A stretch of 64,000 bases of DNA from PKWO01 sp036384915 (lineage in GTDB: Bacteria > Pseudomonadota > Gammaproteobacteria > Burkholderiales > Burkholderiaceae_D), in NCBI GenBank assembly GCA_036384915.1, contig DASVLJ010000026.1, positions 25,131 to 89,130 of the forward strand. Reading direction: 5' to 3'. The notes below the pieces were generated by a model. The model was given only the letters and a program-made list of their open reading frames with translations, was not told the origin of the DNA and ran no database searches. Positions 8,179 through 16,533 of this stretch are shown piece by piece. The position numbers and the translations under genes are program-made. The first letter of the stretch is position 1, and every line of letters starts with the position of its first letter.

Positions 8179-10434
8179 ATGCCTATCCGATTTCCGGCGA
8201 CACACCTTCTTCCTGTCGTCTTTGCGCTTTGCGTTTTCCCTGCCAGGGCTGCCGACGACGCCATCATCCTCATCGGCCGAAAAGTGTCCGAAACCACCGA
8301 CACCATGCCGGTCTCCGCCACCTCGCTCCCTTCAACCTGGCTGAACGATCTCGATGCCCGCTCGTTCGCCGATGTGGCCCTGCTCGTACCCAACCTGTCC
8401 TATGCCTACGGCAACGGCGAATCGTCGAGCAATCTCGGCTCGGCCATCTCCAATGCGCGCACCGTGGCGATACGCGGCATCAGCGGCGCCAATACGGTGG
8501 GCTTCTATCTCGACGACATGCCGCTGCCGGTCAGCATCGACCCGCGCATCCTCGACGTGCACGACATCAAGGTCTTGCGCGGCCCGCAAGGCACGCTGTA
8601 TGGCGAAAGCTCCCTGGGCGGCAATATGCAATGGATCGGCAACGTGCCCGACCTGAACCGGGATTCGCTGCAAACCAGCATGGCTGCCGGCGTTACCGAG
8701 CATGGCGGCGCACCGGACGCTTCAGCGTCCGCGGTCATGAATCTCGTACTGGCGCCGCAGCGATTAGCCATGCGTCTGGCTGCGTTCACGGAAAACGATG
8801 CGGGCTACCTGACGCGCACCTATCCCGCCGATCCCGGCAACCCGGCATCGCCGCTCAGCGCGGTCGACAACCAGGGCGCCGAACGCAGCCAGGGCGCCTC
8901 GCTCGCGTTGCGCCTGCAGGCCACGCCACAACTGGGCTTGAGCCTGAAACTGCTGGCGCAGCGCAGCGACGGCTACGGCTTCCCCGCTGCCTATGCCCCG
9001 CTGCCCGGCTTCACGCCCATCGCCACGCTGGCCCATACGGAAAACGTGCAACCGACCGTCAGCGACGCCTGGACCCTGCCCTCGCTGGGGCTGGATTACC
9101 AGGGCGAAGGCTGGCGCCTGCACTCCTCGCTCGGCTACTTCGACCGCCACAGCCAGGATACGGAGGATTCAACCGAGGGCACGGCCCAAGCCATCACCGC
9201 CGCGACCGGCACAACACTGGCGCCGCAACCCTACGCCTGGACCGCCTTCCACGACAACCGCCAACTCACGCATGAAACGCGCATCGCGCTCGATCCTGTC
9301 GCCGGCTTCGATGCCACGGCCGGGTTCTACTACTCTTTGAACCGCAGCCATTGGAACATCCCGGCCATCAACGGCCAGGGCGTGTCTGCCGCCGGCCTAT
9401 GGCCGAGCGACCTGCTCTGGGTGCAAAACGACGCCGGCACGCAGCGCGACATGTCGCTCTATGGCGAAGCGCACTATGCCCTGACGCCGCAATTGGGCCT
9501 GACACTGGGCTTGCGCCACTACTGGCTGAAGCAGGCTGACCAGATGTTCTATGACGGCTTGCTCGGCGGCGGCGCCTACCGTTCCGATACCGCCACACGC
9601 GAACAAGGCACCAGCCCCAAGCTGGCGCTGACCTATCAGGCGAGCGAACAGGCGACGGCCTATGCCACAGTCAGCCAGGGTTTCCGCGCCGGGGGCGCGC
9701 AGGGGCCGGTGACCTATCCCGGCTGCGCACCGGACCTGGCCGCGATCGGCCAGACCAGCGAATCGATCGCCCATATCGCACCGGACTGGGTGTGGAACTA
9801 CGAGGCGGGCGTGAAACTGGAACCGGCTGCGGGATGGCATCTCGATGTCGCCGCCTTCCACCTCGATTGGCAGCACATCCAGCAAAGCATCTTCCTGCAG
9901 CATTGCGCGTTCTACGTGATCGGCAACGCCGGCGCCGCGCGCGTCAATGGCGGCGAGATCGAACTGTCGGGCAAGGTAAACAGCCGATTGTCCCTGCGCG
10001 CCGCACTGGGCTATGAAGATGGGCGCATCACCGCCACCGGCGGCACAGGCCAGGCTGTGGGATCGCGCATCTACCAGCAGCCGCGCCTGACGGCATCGCT
10101 GGCGGCAGACTATACATTTCCTATCGCACCGGGCATGAGCGGCTTCACAGCCGGCGATGTCGGCCATACCGGCGACAGCATATCGGCCAACGGCGGCGTA
10201 GGTTCGAACCTGATGCGCCCCGCATACACGCTGGCCAACCTGCGCGGCGGGTTGCGCTGGAAAAGCAGTGAGCTATCGCTCAATGTCGCCAACCTCACCG
10301 ACGCGCGCCCCAATCTTGGCGACATCAGCTACGTCGGCTATGAACGCTTCGTTGCCGGGACCTCGACACCGATGCCGCAGGTGGCCACGCTGCCGCCGCG
10401 CACCGTTACGTTGCAATGGTCGCAGCGGTATTGA
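8179..10434 (+). CDS. TonB-dependent outer-membrane receptor
   Basis: The 751-residue protein begins with a signal peptide cleaved after FPARA. A plug domain follows, with VAIRGISG, GFYLDDMPLP and the typical LRGPQGTLYG motif near residues 133-142. The rest is a beta-barrel with alternating aromatic strands, ending VTLQWSQRY. Such receptors use TonB-ExbBD energy to import siderophores, cobalamin, sugars or other scarce nutrients. The substrate cannot be read from the sequence. It is convergent with nadR–pnuC; a link to nicotinamide riboside uptake is possible but unsupported. No clear Fur box was seen in the 100 bases upstream. Confidence 0.9.
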   Translation: MPIRFPATHLLPVVFALCVFPARAADDAIILIGRKVSETTDTMPVSATSLPSTWLNDLDARSFADVALLVPNLSYAYGNGESSSNLGSAISNARTVAIRGISGANTVGFYLDDMPLPVSIDPRILDVHDIKVLRGPQGTLYGESSLGGNMQWIGNVPDLNRDSLQTSMAAGVTEHGGAPDASASAVMNLVLAPQRLAMRLAAFTENDAGYLTRTYPADPGNPASPLSAVDNQGAERSQGASLALRLQATPQLGLSLKLLAQRSDGYGFPAAYAPLPGFTPIATLAHTENVQPTVSDAWTLPSLGLDYQGEGWRLHSSLGYFDRHSQDTEDSTEGTAQAITAATGTTLAPQPYAWTAFHDNRQLTHETRIALDPVAGFDATAGFYYSLNRSHWNIPAINGQGVSAAGLWPSDLLWVQNDAGTQRDMSLYGEAHYALTPQLGLTLGLRHYWLKQADQMFYDGLLGGGAYRSDTATREQGTSPKLALTYQASEQATAYATVSQGFRAGGAQGPVTYPGCAPDLAAIGQTSESIAHIAPDWVWNYEAGVKLEPAAGWHLDVAAFHLDWQHIQQSIFLQHCAFYVIGNAGAARVNGGEIELSGKVNSRLSLRAALGYEDGRITATGGTGQAVGSRIYQQPRLTASLAADYTFPIAPGMSGFTAGDVGHTGDSISANGGVGSNLMRPAYTLANLRGGLRWKSSELSLNVANLTDARPNLGDISYVGYERFVAGTSTPMPQVATLPPRTVTLQWSQRY

Positions 10435-10545
10435 ACCGTGCCGGGCGGCTGGGCGCAGCGAGGTGCCAGTTCCTCAGCAAGCACAAAGCCCGATCATGAA
10501 AATTGGTTACCAATGCCAGGTGAACAACACCGATTTCATGTCGCC

Positions 10546-11574
10546 TTACCCGCCTTGCTCAAGCCAACGCCGCACCTTGGCAAGGCGCTCCGACTGCCCG
10601 CCGGCCAAAGGCTCAAACGCCACCCCCATCGAGCGCAAGCGCTCCTGGTACCAGGCATACTGGGCATGGCGAAATGCCTCGTCGCGCCGCGAGCCATCCT
10701 GCACCATGGGGAAGTCGGGTTCGCAAAGATAGACCTTGTCATAGCGCGTATACGCGAGCGCTTCCAGTTCCGGGTCCGCGCGGCCGAACTGGTCGAGGCA
10801 ATACAGCAGCGTGGTCAGCGGCGTCGTGTCGCAAAACACGAAGCGCTTGGCCACGCGGCAGGCAGCGGCTTCCTGCTCCAGTTGGGTGTGCGCAATGTGC
10901 AGGTAATCGTCGAAAGTCAATGCGCCGCGCTTCTCGATCCATAGCGTGCGTCCGTACTCCGGTACCCAGGGTGTGCCGTACTCCTGCGCCAGGGCGCTGC
11001 AGATCGTGGTTTTGCCGCTCGATTCGCCGCCGAGGAAGGTGATGCGCGAGACGAAGTCCGCATAGACAGCGGGCGAGAGAAAATGACGCAGGCCATGGAC
11101 GTCGGCGCGGATTTGCGTGCCGGAGACGGGCACGGCCTGCCTTGCCCGATCCACCATCACGTGCGCGACCGGGCGGGAAAAATGCTGCGACAGGGCCGCG
11201 GCAAAGCCGTCGCCATAGTCTTCGCTGGTGAACACGGCATCGACCGCCGTGCCCAGCACCTCACTGCACAGCGATGCGGTGAAGTGGCGCTGCGCGGCAT
11301 CGTCCGCGTCGTTGGGCGGCATGGGCGGCACGCGCCGGCCGGCACGCTGCCAGCCGGCGACCAGCGCCGGCGTCACGACCAGGCTGTGCGCTTGCGGCGC
11401 AATCTCGTGCAGCCAACGCGCGCGGCGCTCCGGTTCGCAGCCGGGGAATTCGGGGTTGGAATAACTGATGACGTAGAGTTCGCCGCACCGGCTTGCCGCC
11501 GCTTTCAGCAACGCCTCATGCCCCTTGTTCAAAGGGGCAAACTTGCCGACCACCAGGCCGCGTGCAAACTTCAT
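10546..11574 (-). CDS. nadR: NMN adenylyltransferase / ribosylnicotinamide kinase (NadR-type, no HTH)
   Basis: The enzyme phosphorylates nicotinamide riboside to NMN and adenylylates NMN to NAD. The 342-residue protein starts at ATG 11574 (MKFARGLVVGKF). The open frame continues upstream but there overlaps pnuC, so that extension is rejected. The nucleotidyltransferase domain carries GKFAPLNKGH at residues 10-19. The kinase domain carries a Walker A motif GGESSGKT near 182-189. The N-terminal helix-turn-helix of E. coli NadR is absent, so this form is probably enzymatic only. pnuC ends in TGA overlapping this ATG by four bases (ATGA), so the two are translationally coupled. Confidence 0.9.
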   Translation of the reverse strand: MKFARGLVVGKFAPLNKGHEALLKAAASRCGELYVISYSNPEFPGCEPERRARWLHEIAPQAHSLVVTPALVAGWQRAGRRVPPMPPNDADDAAQRHFTASLCSEVLGTAVDAVFTSEDYGDGFAAALSQHFSRPVAHVMVDRARQAVPVSGTQIRADVHGLRHFLSPAVYADFVSRITFLGGESSGKTTICSALAQEYGTPWVPEYGRTLWIEKRGALTFDDYLHIAHTQLEQEAAACRVAKRFVFCDTTPLTTLLYCLDQFGRADPELEALAYTRYDKVYLCEPDFPMVQDGSRRDEAFRHAQYAWYQERLRSMGVAFEPLAGGQSERLAKVRRWLEQGG

Positions 11575-12125
11575 GCGGCAAGCTCGCGGCGCCATCGGTG
11601 GAGCCCGTACCAGGTGTTGAACCAGAAGAACAGATAGAGCGCAGCCGTCACATATAGCCCGCGCACGGCGTACAGCGGCGCCGCCACCGAATTGACCACG
11701 AGCCAGGCATGCCAGTTCTCGATGCGCCGCCCCATCATCAAGAGTTGGCCGAGCACGGAAAACGCGAGCACGATGGAATCGAAGAAGGGTGCGAAAGCCC
11801 GGGTATAGTGTTGCAGCAGCAAACCGTACCCCAATGCCGCCAGCGCTGCGGCCACGGTGCAGGCGACGAGCTGTGGCAAGCCGGTACGACGCACCGGCAA
11901 CGTGCCGCCGCGGCCATGCAGCCAATGCCACCAGCCGACCAGGCTGCTGACGATGAAGAAGGCTTGCAGCGTCACGTCGGCATAGAGCTGGGTTTCATAG
12001 AACACCCAGGCGAACAGCGCGCAGCTGACGATGCCGGTCCACCAGGTATGCACGCTGTTGCGCGCAGCCAGAACGATGGCGATGACGTTGCCTGCGTTGG
12101 CGCCGATTTCGATTGCCGATACCAT
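11571..12125 (-). CDS. pnuC: Nicotinamide riboside transporter PnuC
   Basis: PnuC facilitates entry of nicotinamide riboside through the inner membrane; intracellular phosphorylation traps it, matching the downstream kinase nadR. The 184-residue protein has about six to seven hydrophobic helices. It has the family pattern of Trp-rich segments, including SLVGWWHW and GRRIENWHAWLVVN. It is shorter than E. coli PnuC, with a compact N-terminus. No TPP riboswitch, which would suggest a thiamine-specific PnuT, was recognised upstream. Confidence 0.88.
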   Translation of the reverse strand: MVSAIEIGANAGNVIAIVLAARNSVHTWWTGIVSCALFAWVFYETQLYADVTLQAFFIVSSLVGWWHWLHGRGGTLPVRRTGLPQLVACTVAAALAALGYGLLLQHYTRAFAPFFDSIVLAFSVLGQLLMMGRRIENWHAWLVVNSVAAPLYAVRGLYVTAALYLFFWFNTWYGLHRWRRELAA

Positions 12126-12182
12126 GTCCCTGCCGTCCGGAAGCGTGTGAAATGCGCATGTGAAATATGCGAAAGGTGCGCC

Positions 12183-12205
12183 ATTATACTAACCGGGGTC
12201 CCCGG
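12183..12205 (-). promoter_or_regulatory. Candidate pnuC promoter overlapped by a perfect palindrome
   Basis: On the minus strand a perfect TATAAT lies at 12188-12183, 57 bases before the pnuC ATG. The spacer region just upstream is occupied by CCGGGGTCCCCGG (12193-12205), a 6+1+6 perfect palindrome. No good -35 box is seen. The palindrome is also 13 bases past the cysB stop but is not followed by a T run. An operator is therefore at least as likely as a terminator. Confidence 0.4.
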
Positions 12206-12218
12206 ACGGGAGCGGGAA

Positions 12219-13139
12219 TCAGACGCTCACGGCATGCTGCACCTCGGCCAGCTTCAGTTCCGGCGCGAAGCGCAGGATGAAGTCGTAGGCATAGGAACGC
12301 AGGTAAGCTCCGCGCCGCACCGCCAGGCGCGTGACGTTGGGCGCAAAAAGATGCGTGGCATCGATCGCGCGCAAGCCCTTCTCCTTGCCGTCCTCGGCCG
12401 CCATGGAGGCCACGATGCCCACGCCCAGGCCAAGCGCGACGTATTTCTGGATCACGTCAGAATCCATGGCCGTCAGCACGATGTCGGTGTCGAGTTCGGC
12501 CTGCCTGAAGGCCTCGTCGATATGGCTGCGGCCGGTGAAGCCGCGGTCGTAGGTGATCAACGGGTAAGCCGATAGTTGCGCCAGATCGATCCGATCGAAA
12601 GCCAGTAGCGGATGCCCGTCGGGCACCACCACGACGTGGTTCCAGGTATAGCAGGGGAAGGATACGAGATCGTCGAACTGGCTCAAACCCTCGGTGGCGA
12701 TACCGATGTCGGCCTTGCCCGACAAGACCCATTCGGCGATGTGCTCGGGCGCACTCTGCTGCAGCGCCACCCGCACCTCAGGGAAGGCATTGCGGAAGGT
12801 CTGCACCACTTGCGGCAAGACATAACGCGCTTGCGTATGCGTGGTGGCCACCGTCAAGGTGCCCTTGGTTTCGCCGGAAAACTCGCGGCTGGCCTGGCGC
12901 AGGTTTTCCGCTTCGAGCAGCAGGCGGTCGATGATGGGCAGGATGCCCTTGCCCGGATCGGTCAGGCCGGTCAGGCGCTTGCCGTTGCGTTCGAAGATTT
13001 CCACGCCGAGCTCGTCCTCGAGTTCGCGGATCTGGCGGCTCACGCCAGGCTGGGATGTGAACAGCACGTTGGCCACTTCAGTCAGGTTGTAGCCGCGCCG
13101 CGCGGTTTCGCGGATGGAGCGTAGTTGTTGAAAATTCAT
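12219..13139 (-). CDS. cysB: CysB-like LysR-family transcriptional regulator
   Basis: The 306-residue protein has an N-terminal winged HTH (residues about 1-60) with LTEVANVLFTSQPGVSRQI, the characteristic CysB recognition-helix region. An N-acetylserine/sulfate-type effector domain follows, containing TTHTQARY and the TYDRGFTGR segment. CysB-type regulators activate assimilatory sulfate reduction and sulfonate use. Burkholderiales often carry two paralogues (CysB and SsuR), so the exact role is uncertain. The gene stands alone on the minus strand, with pnuC–nadR downstream behind its own candidate promoter. Confidence 0.85.
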   Translation of the reverse strand: MNFQQLRSIRETARRGYNLTEVANVLFTSQPGVSRQIRELEDELGVEIFERNGKRLTGLTDPGKGILPIIDRLLLEAENLRQASREFSGETKGTLTVATTHTQARYVLPQVVQTFRNAFPEVRVALQQSAPEHIAEWVLSGKADIGIATEGLSQFDDLVSFPCYTWNHVVVVPDGHPLLAFDRIDLAQLSAYPLITYDRGFTGRSHIDEAFRQAELDTDIVLTAMDSDVIQKYVALGLGVGIVASMAAEDGKEKGLRAIDATHLFAPNVTRLAVRRGAYLRSYAYDFILRFAPELKLAEVQHAVSV

Positions 13140-13312
13140 TGGTGCGCCTCGATCCCTTATTACCTATTCAGATATCAGGAACGAATAATTGCACCGGTTT
13201 GTTATAAACAAAACGAATTTTTTGGCATGCCCTTAGATGGATTCCGAATAATGTCTATGATTTTGCAGCTTGCGCCGGGCATCGCCAGCCGTACAAGTTG
13301 CCCGGCGCCCAC

Positions 13313-13864
13313 CTACCGTTCGAGGCCGGCCAACGAAGTCAGCATGGCCAAGCCCTCCGGCCAATCTCCCAAGCCGGTCTCGGCATTGATATGCCCCACG
13401 GCGCCCAGGCACCGGTATTGCGCGCCCCATTGCCCCGCCCAGTAGGCAGCACGATCCTCGGCCATCCAGGGATCGGTGGTACTGCCCAGCACGATGGCGG
13501 GAAAGGCAAGCTTGCGCCCGTGCAGGATATCGGTGAGACCGAACTTGTCGGGATCGGCCGGCGCCACCATCAAGGCGGCCGCGATATGGGGCGCGCCGCG
13601 CGCCGCGGCATGCACCGTGGTCAGGCAGCCGAAGCTGTGCGCGGCAATCAGCACCGGCTTGTCCGATGCGTGCAAGGCTTGTTCAAGCTTGCCCGCCCAG
13701 CGCGGCAGGTCGGGCGTATCCCAATCGTCCTGCACCACGCGCTCGAACCAGGGGTGCTGCGCTTCCCAGCGGGATTGCCAGTGATCGGCACCGCTGCCGT
13801 AGAGGCCGGGCAAAGTCAAAACGCGGAATTGTGTCGAGTCAGGCAAGCGCGGTCCTTGATGCAC
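13313..13864 (-). CDS. RBBP9/YdeN-type alpha/beta serine hydrolase
   Basis: The 183-residue protein matches the small RBBP9/YdeN hydrolase family. It has LPGLYGSGADHWQSRW at the start, the nucleophile elbow AHSFGC with Ser77, an Asp in GSTTDPWM and the terminal GHINAETGLGDWPEG with the catalytic His. No signal peptide is present, so it is cytosolic. The natural substrate of the family is mostly unknown. It lies 6 bases downstream of dgkA on the same strand and is probably the last gene of the lutA–lutB–dgkA run. Confidence 0.85.
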   Translation of the reverse strand: MHQGPRLPDSTQFRVLTLPGLYGSGADHWQSRWEAQHPWFERVVQDDWDTPDLPRWAGKLEQALHASDKPVLIAAHSFGCLTTVHAAARGAPHIAAALMVAPADPDKFGLTDILHGRKLAFPAIVLGSTTDPWMAEDRAAYWAGQWGAQYRCLGAVGHINAETGLGDWPEGLAMLTSLAGLER

Positions 13865-13870
13865 AGCGGC

Positions 13871-14293
13871 TCAATGCATGAAGCGCGGGATCAGGATCAC
13901 AGCCCAGGTCACCAGCGCCAGCGTAATCGACAGCAATACCGCCGCGCTGCCGAAGTCCTTGGCATTCTTGGACAAGGGGTTGCGCTCGAGCGAGACGCGG
14001 TCCACCACCGCTTCGACCGCGGAGTTGATCAGCTCGACGATCAGCACCTCGACGAACACGCCGATCAGGATCAGCTTCTCGAACGGCGTCACCGGCAGGC
14101 ATAGCGCGATCACCGCGGCGACGATGACGAGGATCAATTCCTGGCGGAAGGCATGTTCGATGCGCCAGGCTTCGCGCAAGCCTTCCACGGAATAGAAGAA
14201 GGCCGACATGATGCGCTTCAAGCCGCTCTTGCTCTTGAATTCGGAAACGGGCATGACCTCGGTTTCGATTGCGGGGTCTTCAATGCTACTCAT
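13871..14293 (-). CDS. dgkA: Diacylglycerol kinase
   Basis: DgkA is an inner-membrane kinase that converts diacylglycerol to phosphatidic acid, recycling the by-product of membrane-derived or osmoregulated glucan synthesis. The 140-residue protein has an N-terminal soluble extension of about 25 residues before the family core. The core shows EHAFRQE, VELINSAVEAVVDR and KDFGSAAV, and three transmembrane helices are visible. It starts 6 bases after lutB ends. That spacing suggests co-transcription, although the functions appear unrelated. Confidence 0.95.
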   Translation of the reverse strand: MSSIEDPAIETEVMPVSEFKSKSGLKRIMSAFFYSVEGLREAWRIEHAFRQELILVIVAAVIALCLPVTPFEKLILIGVFVEVLIVELINSAVEAVVDRVSLERNPLSKNAKDFGSAAVLLSITLALVTWAVILIPRFMH

Positions 14294-14299
14294 AATTAC

Positions 14300-15718
14300 T
14301 CATAACGATTTTGACTTTCGTTGTCGGTAAAGTTCGCGGAAGGTCTTGCCCGACGGCGCGGGCATATCGCGCGTATCGCTCCATCCGCTCGCAAAGGGCA
14401 GGCGCGCAATCAAGCGTTTGCTGCCGCCCATCCATTTCATCACGCGCGCCGCCACCGCAGTCGCCGCGCCATACAGCGCAGGCCTTTGCGCGGCGAAGCG
14501 CCACAGCGCCAGGCCGAAGTACTCCATGCCAGGCCGCATTCTCGCCGCAAACTGCTTTTCGCGCAATTTGCGCAACAGGTCGGGCAGCGGGATTTTAACA
14601 GGGCAAACCACGTGGCACTCGCCGCACAGCGTGGAAGCTTGCGGCAGGTCGAGCGCGTTTTCCACGCCGACATAGGACGGGGTCAGCACGCTGCCCATCG
14701 GGCCGGGGTAAACCCAGCCATAGGCATGGCCGCCTATCTTCTGGTACACCGGGCAATGGTTCATGCAGGCGCCGCAGCGTATGCAGCGCAGCATGTCCTG
14801 GAATTCGCCGCCGATCAAGCCGGTGCGGCCGGCGTCGACCAGCACCACGTACATATGCTCCGGGCCGTCACGTTCGCCCTGGGCACAGGGCCCGGTCAGC
14901 AGAGAAAAGTAATTCGAGATCGATTGCCCCGTGGCAGAGCGCGGCAACAGGCGCATCACGGTCGCCAGGTCCTCCAGCGTGGGCAAGACCTTTTCGATGC
15001 CCGTCACGGCCACGTGCACCTTGGGCGGCATGATGGTGCACATGCCTTCGTTGCCCTCGTTGGTAACCAGCGCCACGGAACCCGTTTCGGCGATCAGGAA
15101 ATTGCCGCCCGTGACACCCATGTCGGCCGTGAGAAAGTGCGAGCGCAGCACCTGCCGCGCCTCATGCGCCATCTCGGCGATGTCGGTCAAAGGCGGACGA
15201 TGATGCACACGCGCAAACAACTCGGCCACCTGCTCCTTGTCCTTGTGCACCACGGGCGCGATGATGTGCGAAGGCGGTTCGTTGTCATTGATCTGTAATA
15301 TGTATTCGCCGAGATCGGTCTCAATCGATTGCACGCCGGCCTCTTCCAGCGCATGGTTCAGATTCATTTCTTCCGACACCATGGACTTGGTCTTGATAAC
15401 CTTTTTGACTTCGTGCTTCCGGGCGATCCCGACCACCAGCTGCGCCGCATCCTCCGCCGTTTCGGCATACAGCACGGTCACGCCGCGCCGAGCCGCTTCG
15501 CGCTCGTAGGTCTCGAGCCAGACATCGAGATTCTCGATGGCGCGCATGCGCCGCTCGACGGCCGCATCGCGCGTGCCTTCGAAGTCGTCGAGCTCGGTGA
15601 TGGCATTGGCACGGCCGGTGACGAACTTGGTGGCGAGCTTCTTTAAGTTTTGCTGCAGCCTGACGTCGGCCAGCTTTTCGCCGGCGCGCGCCTTGAAGTG
15701 CATGGACTGGATCTGCAT
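14300..15718 (-). CDS. lutB: Lactate utilization iron-sulfur protein LutB
   Basis: LutB is a ferredoxin-like iron-sulfur subunit of the LutABC L-lactate oxidation complex. The 472-residue form starts at ATG 15718 (MQIQSMHFKARAGEK). The frame stays open upstream but there overlaps lutA. The LUD domain occupies most of residues 60-300 and includes VTGGNFLIAETGS. Two 4Fe-4S motifs follow: CIRCGACMNHCP and CGECHVVCP. The C-terminal DUF3390-like tail ends RELYRQRKSKSL. It lies 13 bases after lutA. The usual partner lutC is not here but at 44253-44909. Confidence 0.93.
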   Translation of the reverse strand: MQIQSMHFKARAGEKLADVRLQQNLKKLATKFVTGRANAITELDDFEGTRDAAVERRMRAIENLDVWLETYEREAARRGVTVLYAETAEDAAQLVVGIARKHEVKKVIKTKSMVSEEMNLNHALEEAGVQSIETDLGEYILQINDNEPPSHIIAPVVHKDKEQVAELFARVHHRPPLTDIAEMAHEARQVLRSHFLTADMGVTGGNFLIAETGSVALVTNEGNEGMCTIMPPKVHVAVTGIEKVLPTLEDLATVMRLLPRSATGQSISNYFSLLTGPCAQGERDGPEHMYVVLVDAGRTGLIGGEFQDMLRCIRCGACMNHCPVYQKIGGHAYGWVYPGPMGSVLTPSYVGVENALDLPQASTLCGECHVVCPVKIPLPDLLRKLREKQFAARMRPGMEYFGLALWRFAAQRPALYGAATAVAARVMKWMGGSKRLIARLPFASGWSDTRDMPAPSGKTFRELYRQRKSKSL

Positions 15719-15731
15719 CAAGTCGTCTCCA

Positions 15732-16469
15732 TCACGCGTCTCCCGCCAGCACTTGGGCCACGTGCAGCACGCGCGTATGCACGTCGCCTTCGCGGCGCAG
15801 CCGGCCTTCGATATTGAGCATGCAGCCGAGATCGCCCAGCACCACGGCATCGGCCCCGCTGGCGCGGATGTTGGCGCATTTCTCGTCGACGATGGCGCTT
15901 GAGACCTCGCCATACTTGAGAGAGAACGTACCGCCGAAACCGCAGCAATTGCGGCAATCCTTCATCTCGCGCAATTGCAGGCCCGGCACGTGGGCCAGCA
16001 ATTCGCGCGGCTGGGCCTGCACGCCTAGTTCGCGCAAGCCGCAACAGGAATCGTGATAAGTCACGCGGCCTTTGAAGCCGCTCTCGCCGATAATGGAAGC
16101 GGCGTCGAGTTTCAGCACGCCATGCAGGAATTCGGTCAGTTCGAAAATGCGCGGCTTGATCAATTCATAGCGCGCCATCAGCAAGGCATCGCCGGCGAAC
16201 AGGTCGGCGTAGTGCACGCGCACCATGCCGCCGCATGAACCCGAGGGGATCACGATGTAATCGAAGTCTTCGAATTCATGAAGGAACTTGACAGCCAGTG
16301 CCAGGGCGGTTTCGCGGTCGCCCGAATTGTAGGCCGGTTGCGAACAGCAGGTCTGCTGTTCCGGCACGACCACTTCGCATCCTGCGGATTCGAGCAGTTT
16401 CAGCGCCGAGAAGCCGATCTCGGGCCGCATGGTATCAATCAGGCAGGTATAGAACAGGCCTACGCGCAT
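15732..16469 (-). CDS. lutA: Lactate utilization protein LutA (CCG-domain Fe-S protein)
   Basis: LutA carries two CCG domains that bind Fe-S or heterodisulfide-type clusters and works with LutB and LutC in cytosolic L-lactate oxidation. The 245-residue protein shows both signatures: TCCSQPAYNSGD in the N-terminal half and DSCCGLRELG plus NCCGFGGTFSLKYG in the C-terminal half. ATG 16469 (MRVGLFYTCLIDTMRPE) is preceded by AAGGAAC. The longer in-frame upstream sequence is not conserved-looking. The transporter gene at 16534 ends 64 bases upstream. Confidence 0.93.
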   Translation of the reverse strand: MRVGLFYTCLIDTMRPEIGFSALKLLESAGCEVVVPEQQTCCSQPAYNSGDRETALALAVKFLHEFEDFDYIVIPSGSCGGMVRVHYADLFAGDALLMARYELIKPRIFELTEFLHGVLKLDAASIIGESGFKGRVTYHDSCCGLRELGVQAQPRELLAHVPGLQLREMKDCRNCCGFGGTFSLKYGEVSSAIVDEKCANIRASGADAVVLGDLGCMLNIEGRLRREGDVHTRVLHVAQVLAGDA

Positions 16470-16533
16470 ACGGTTCCTTATGCAAAATACCCTGCAATCA
16501 TACCGGCACTGACGCCATTGCGCCAAGCAAGGT

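Noticed and set aside
11575..11931. N-terminal extension of nadR as a fusion with an extra domain
   Set aside because: This stretch is the pnuC coding region in another frame. The nadR ATG at 11574 overlaps the pnuC stop, a usual coupling pattern.
12193..12205. Rho-independent terminator for cysB
   Set aside because: The palindrome has only a one-base centre and is not followed by a T run, so an operator role for pnuC was preferred.
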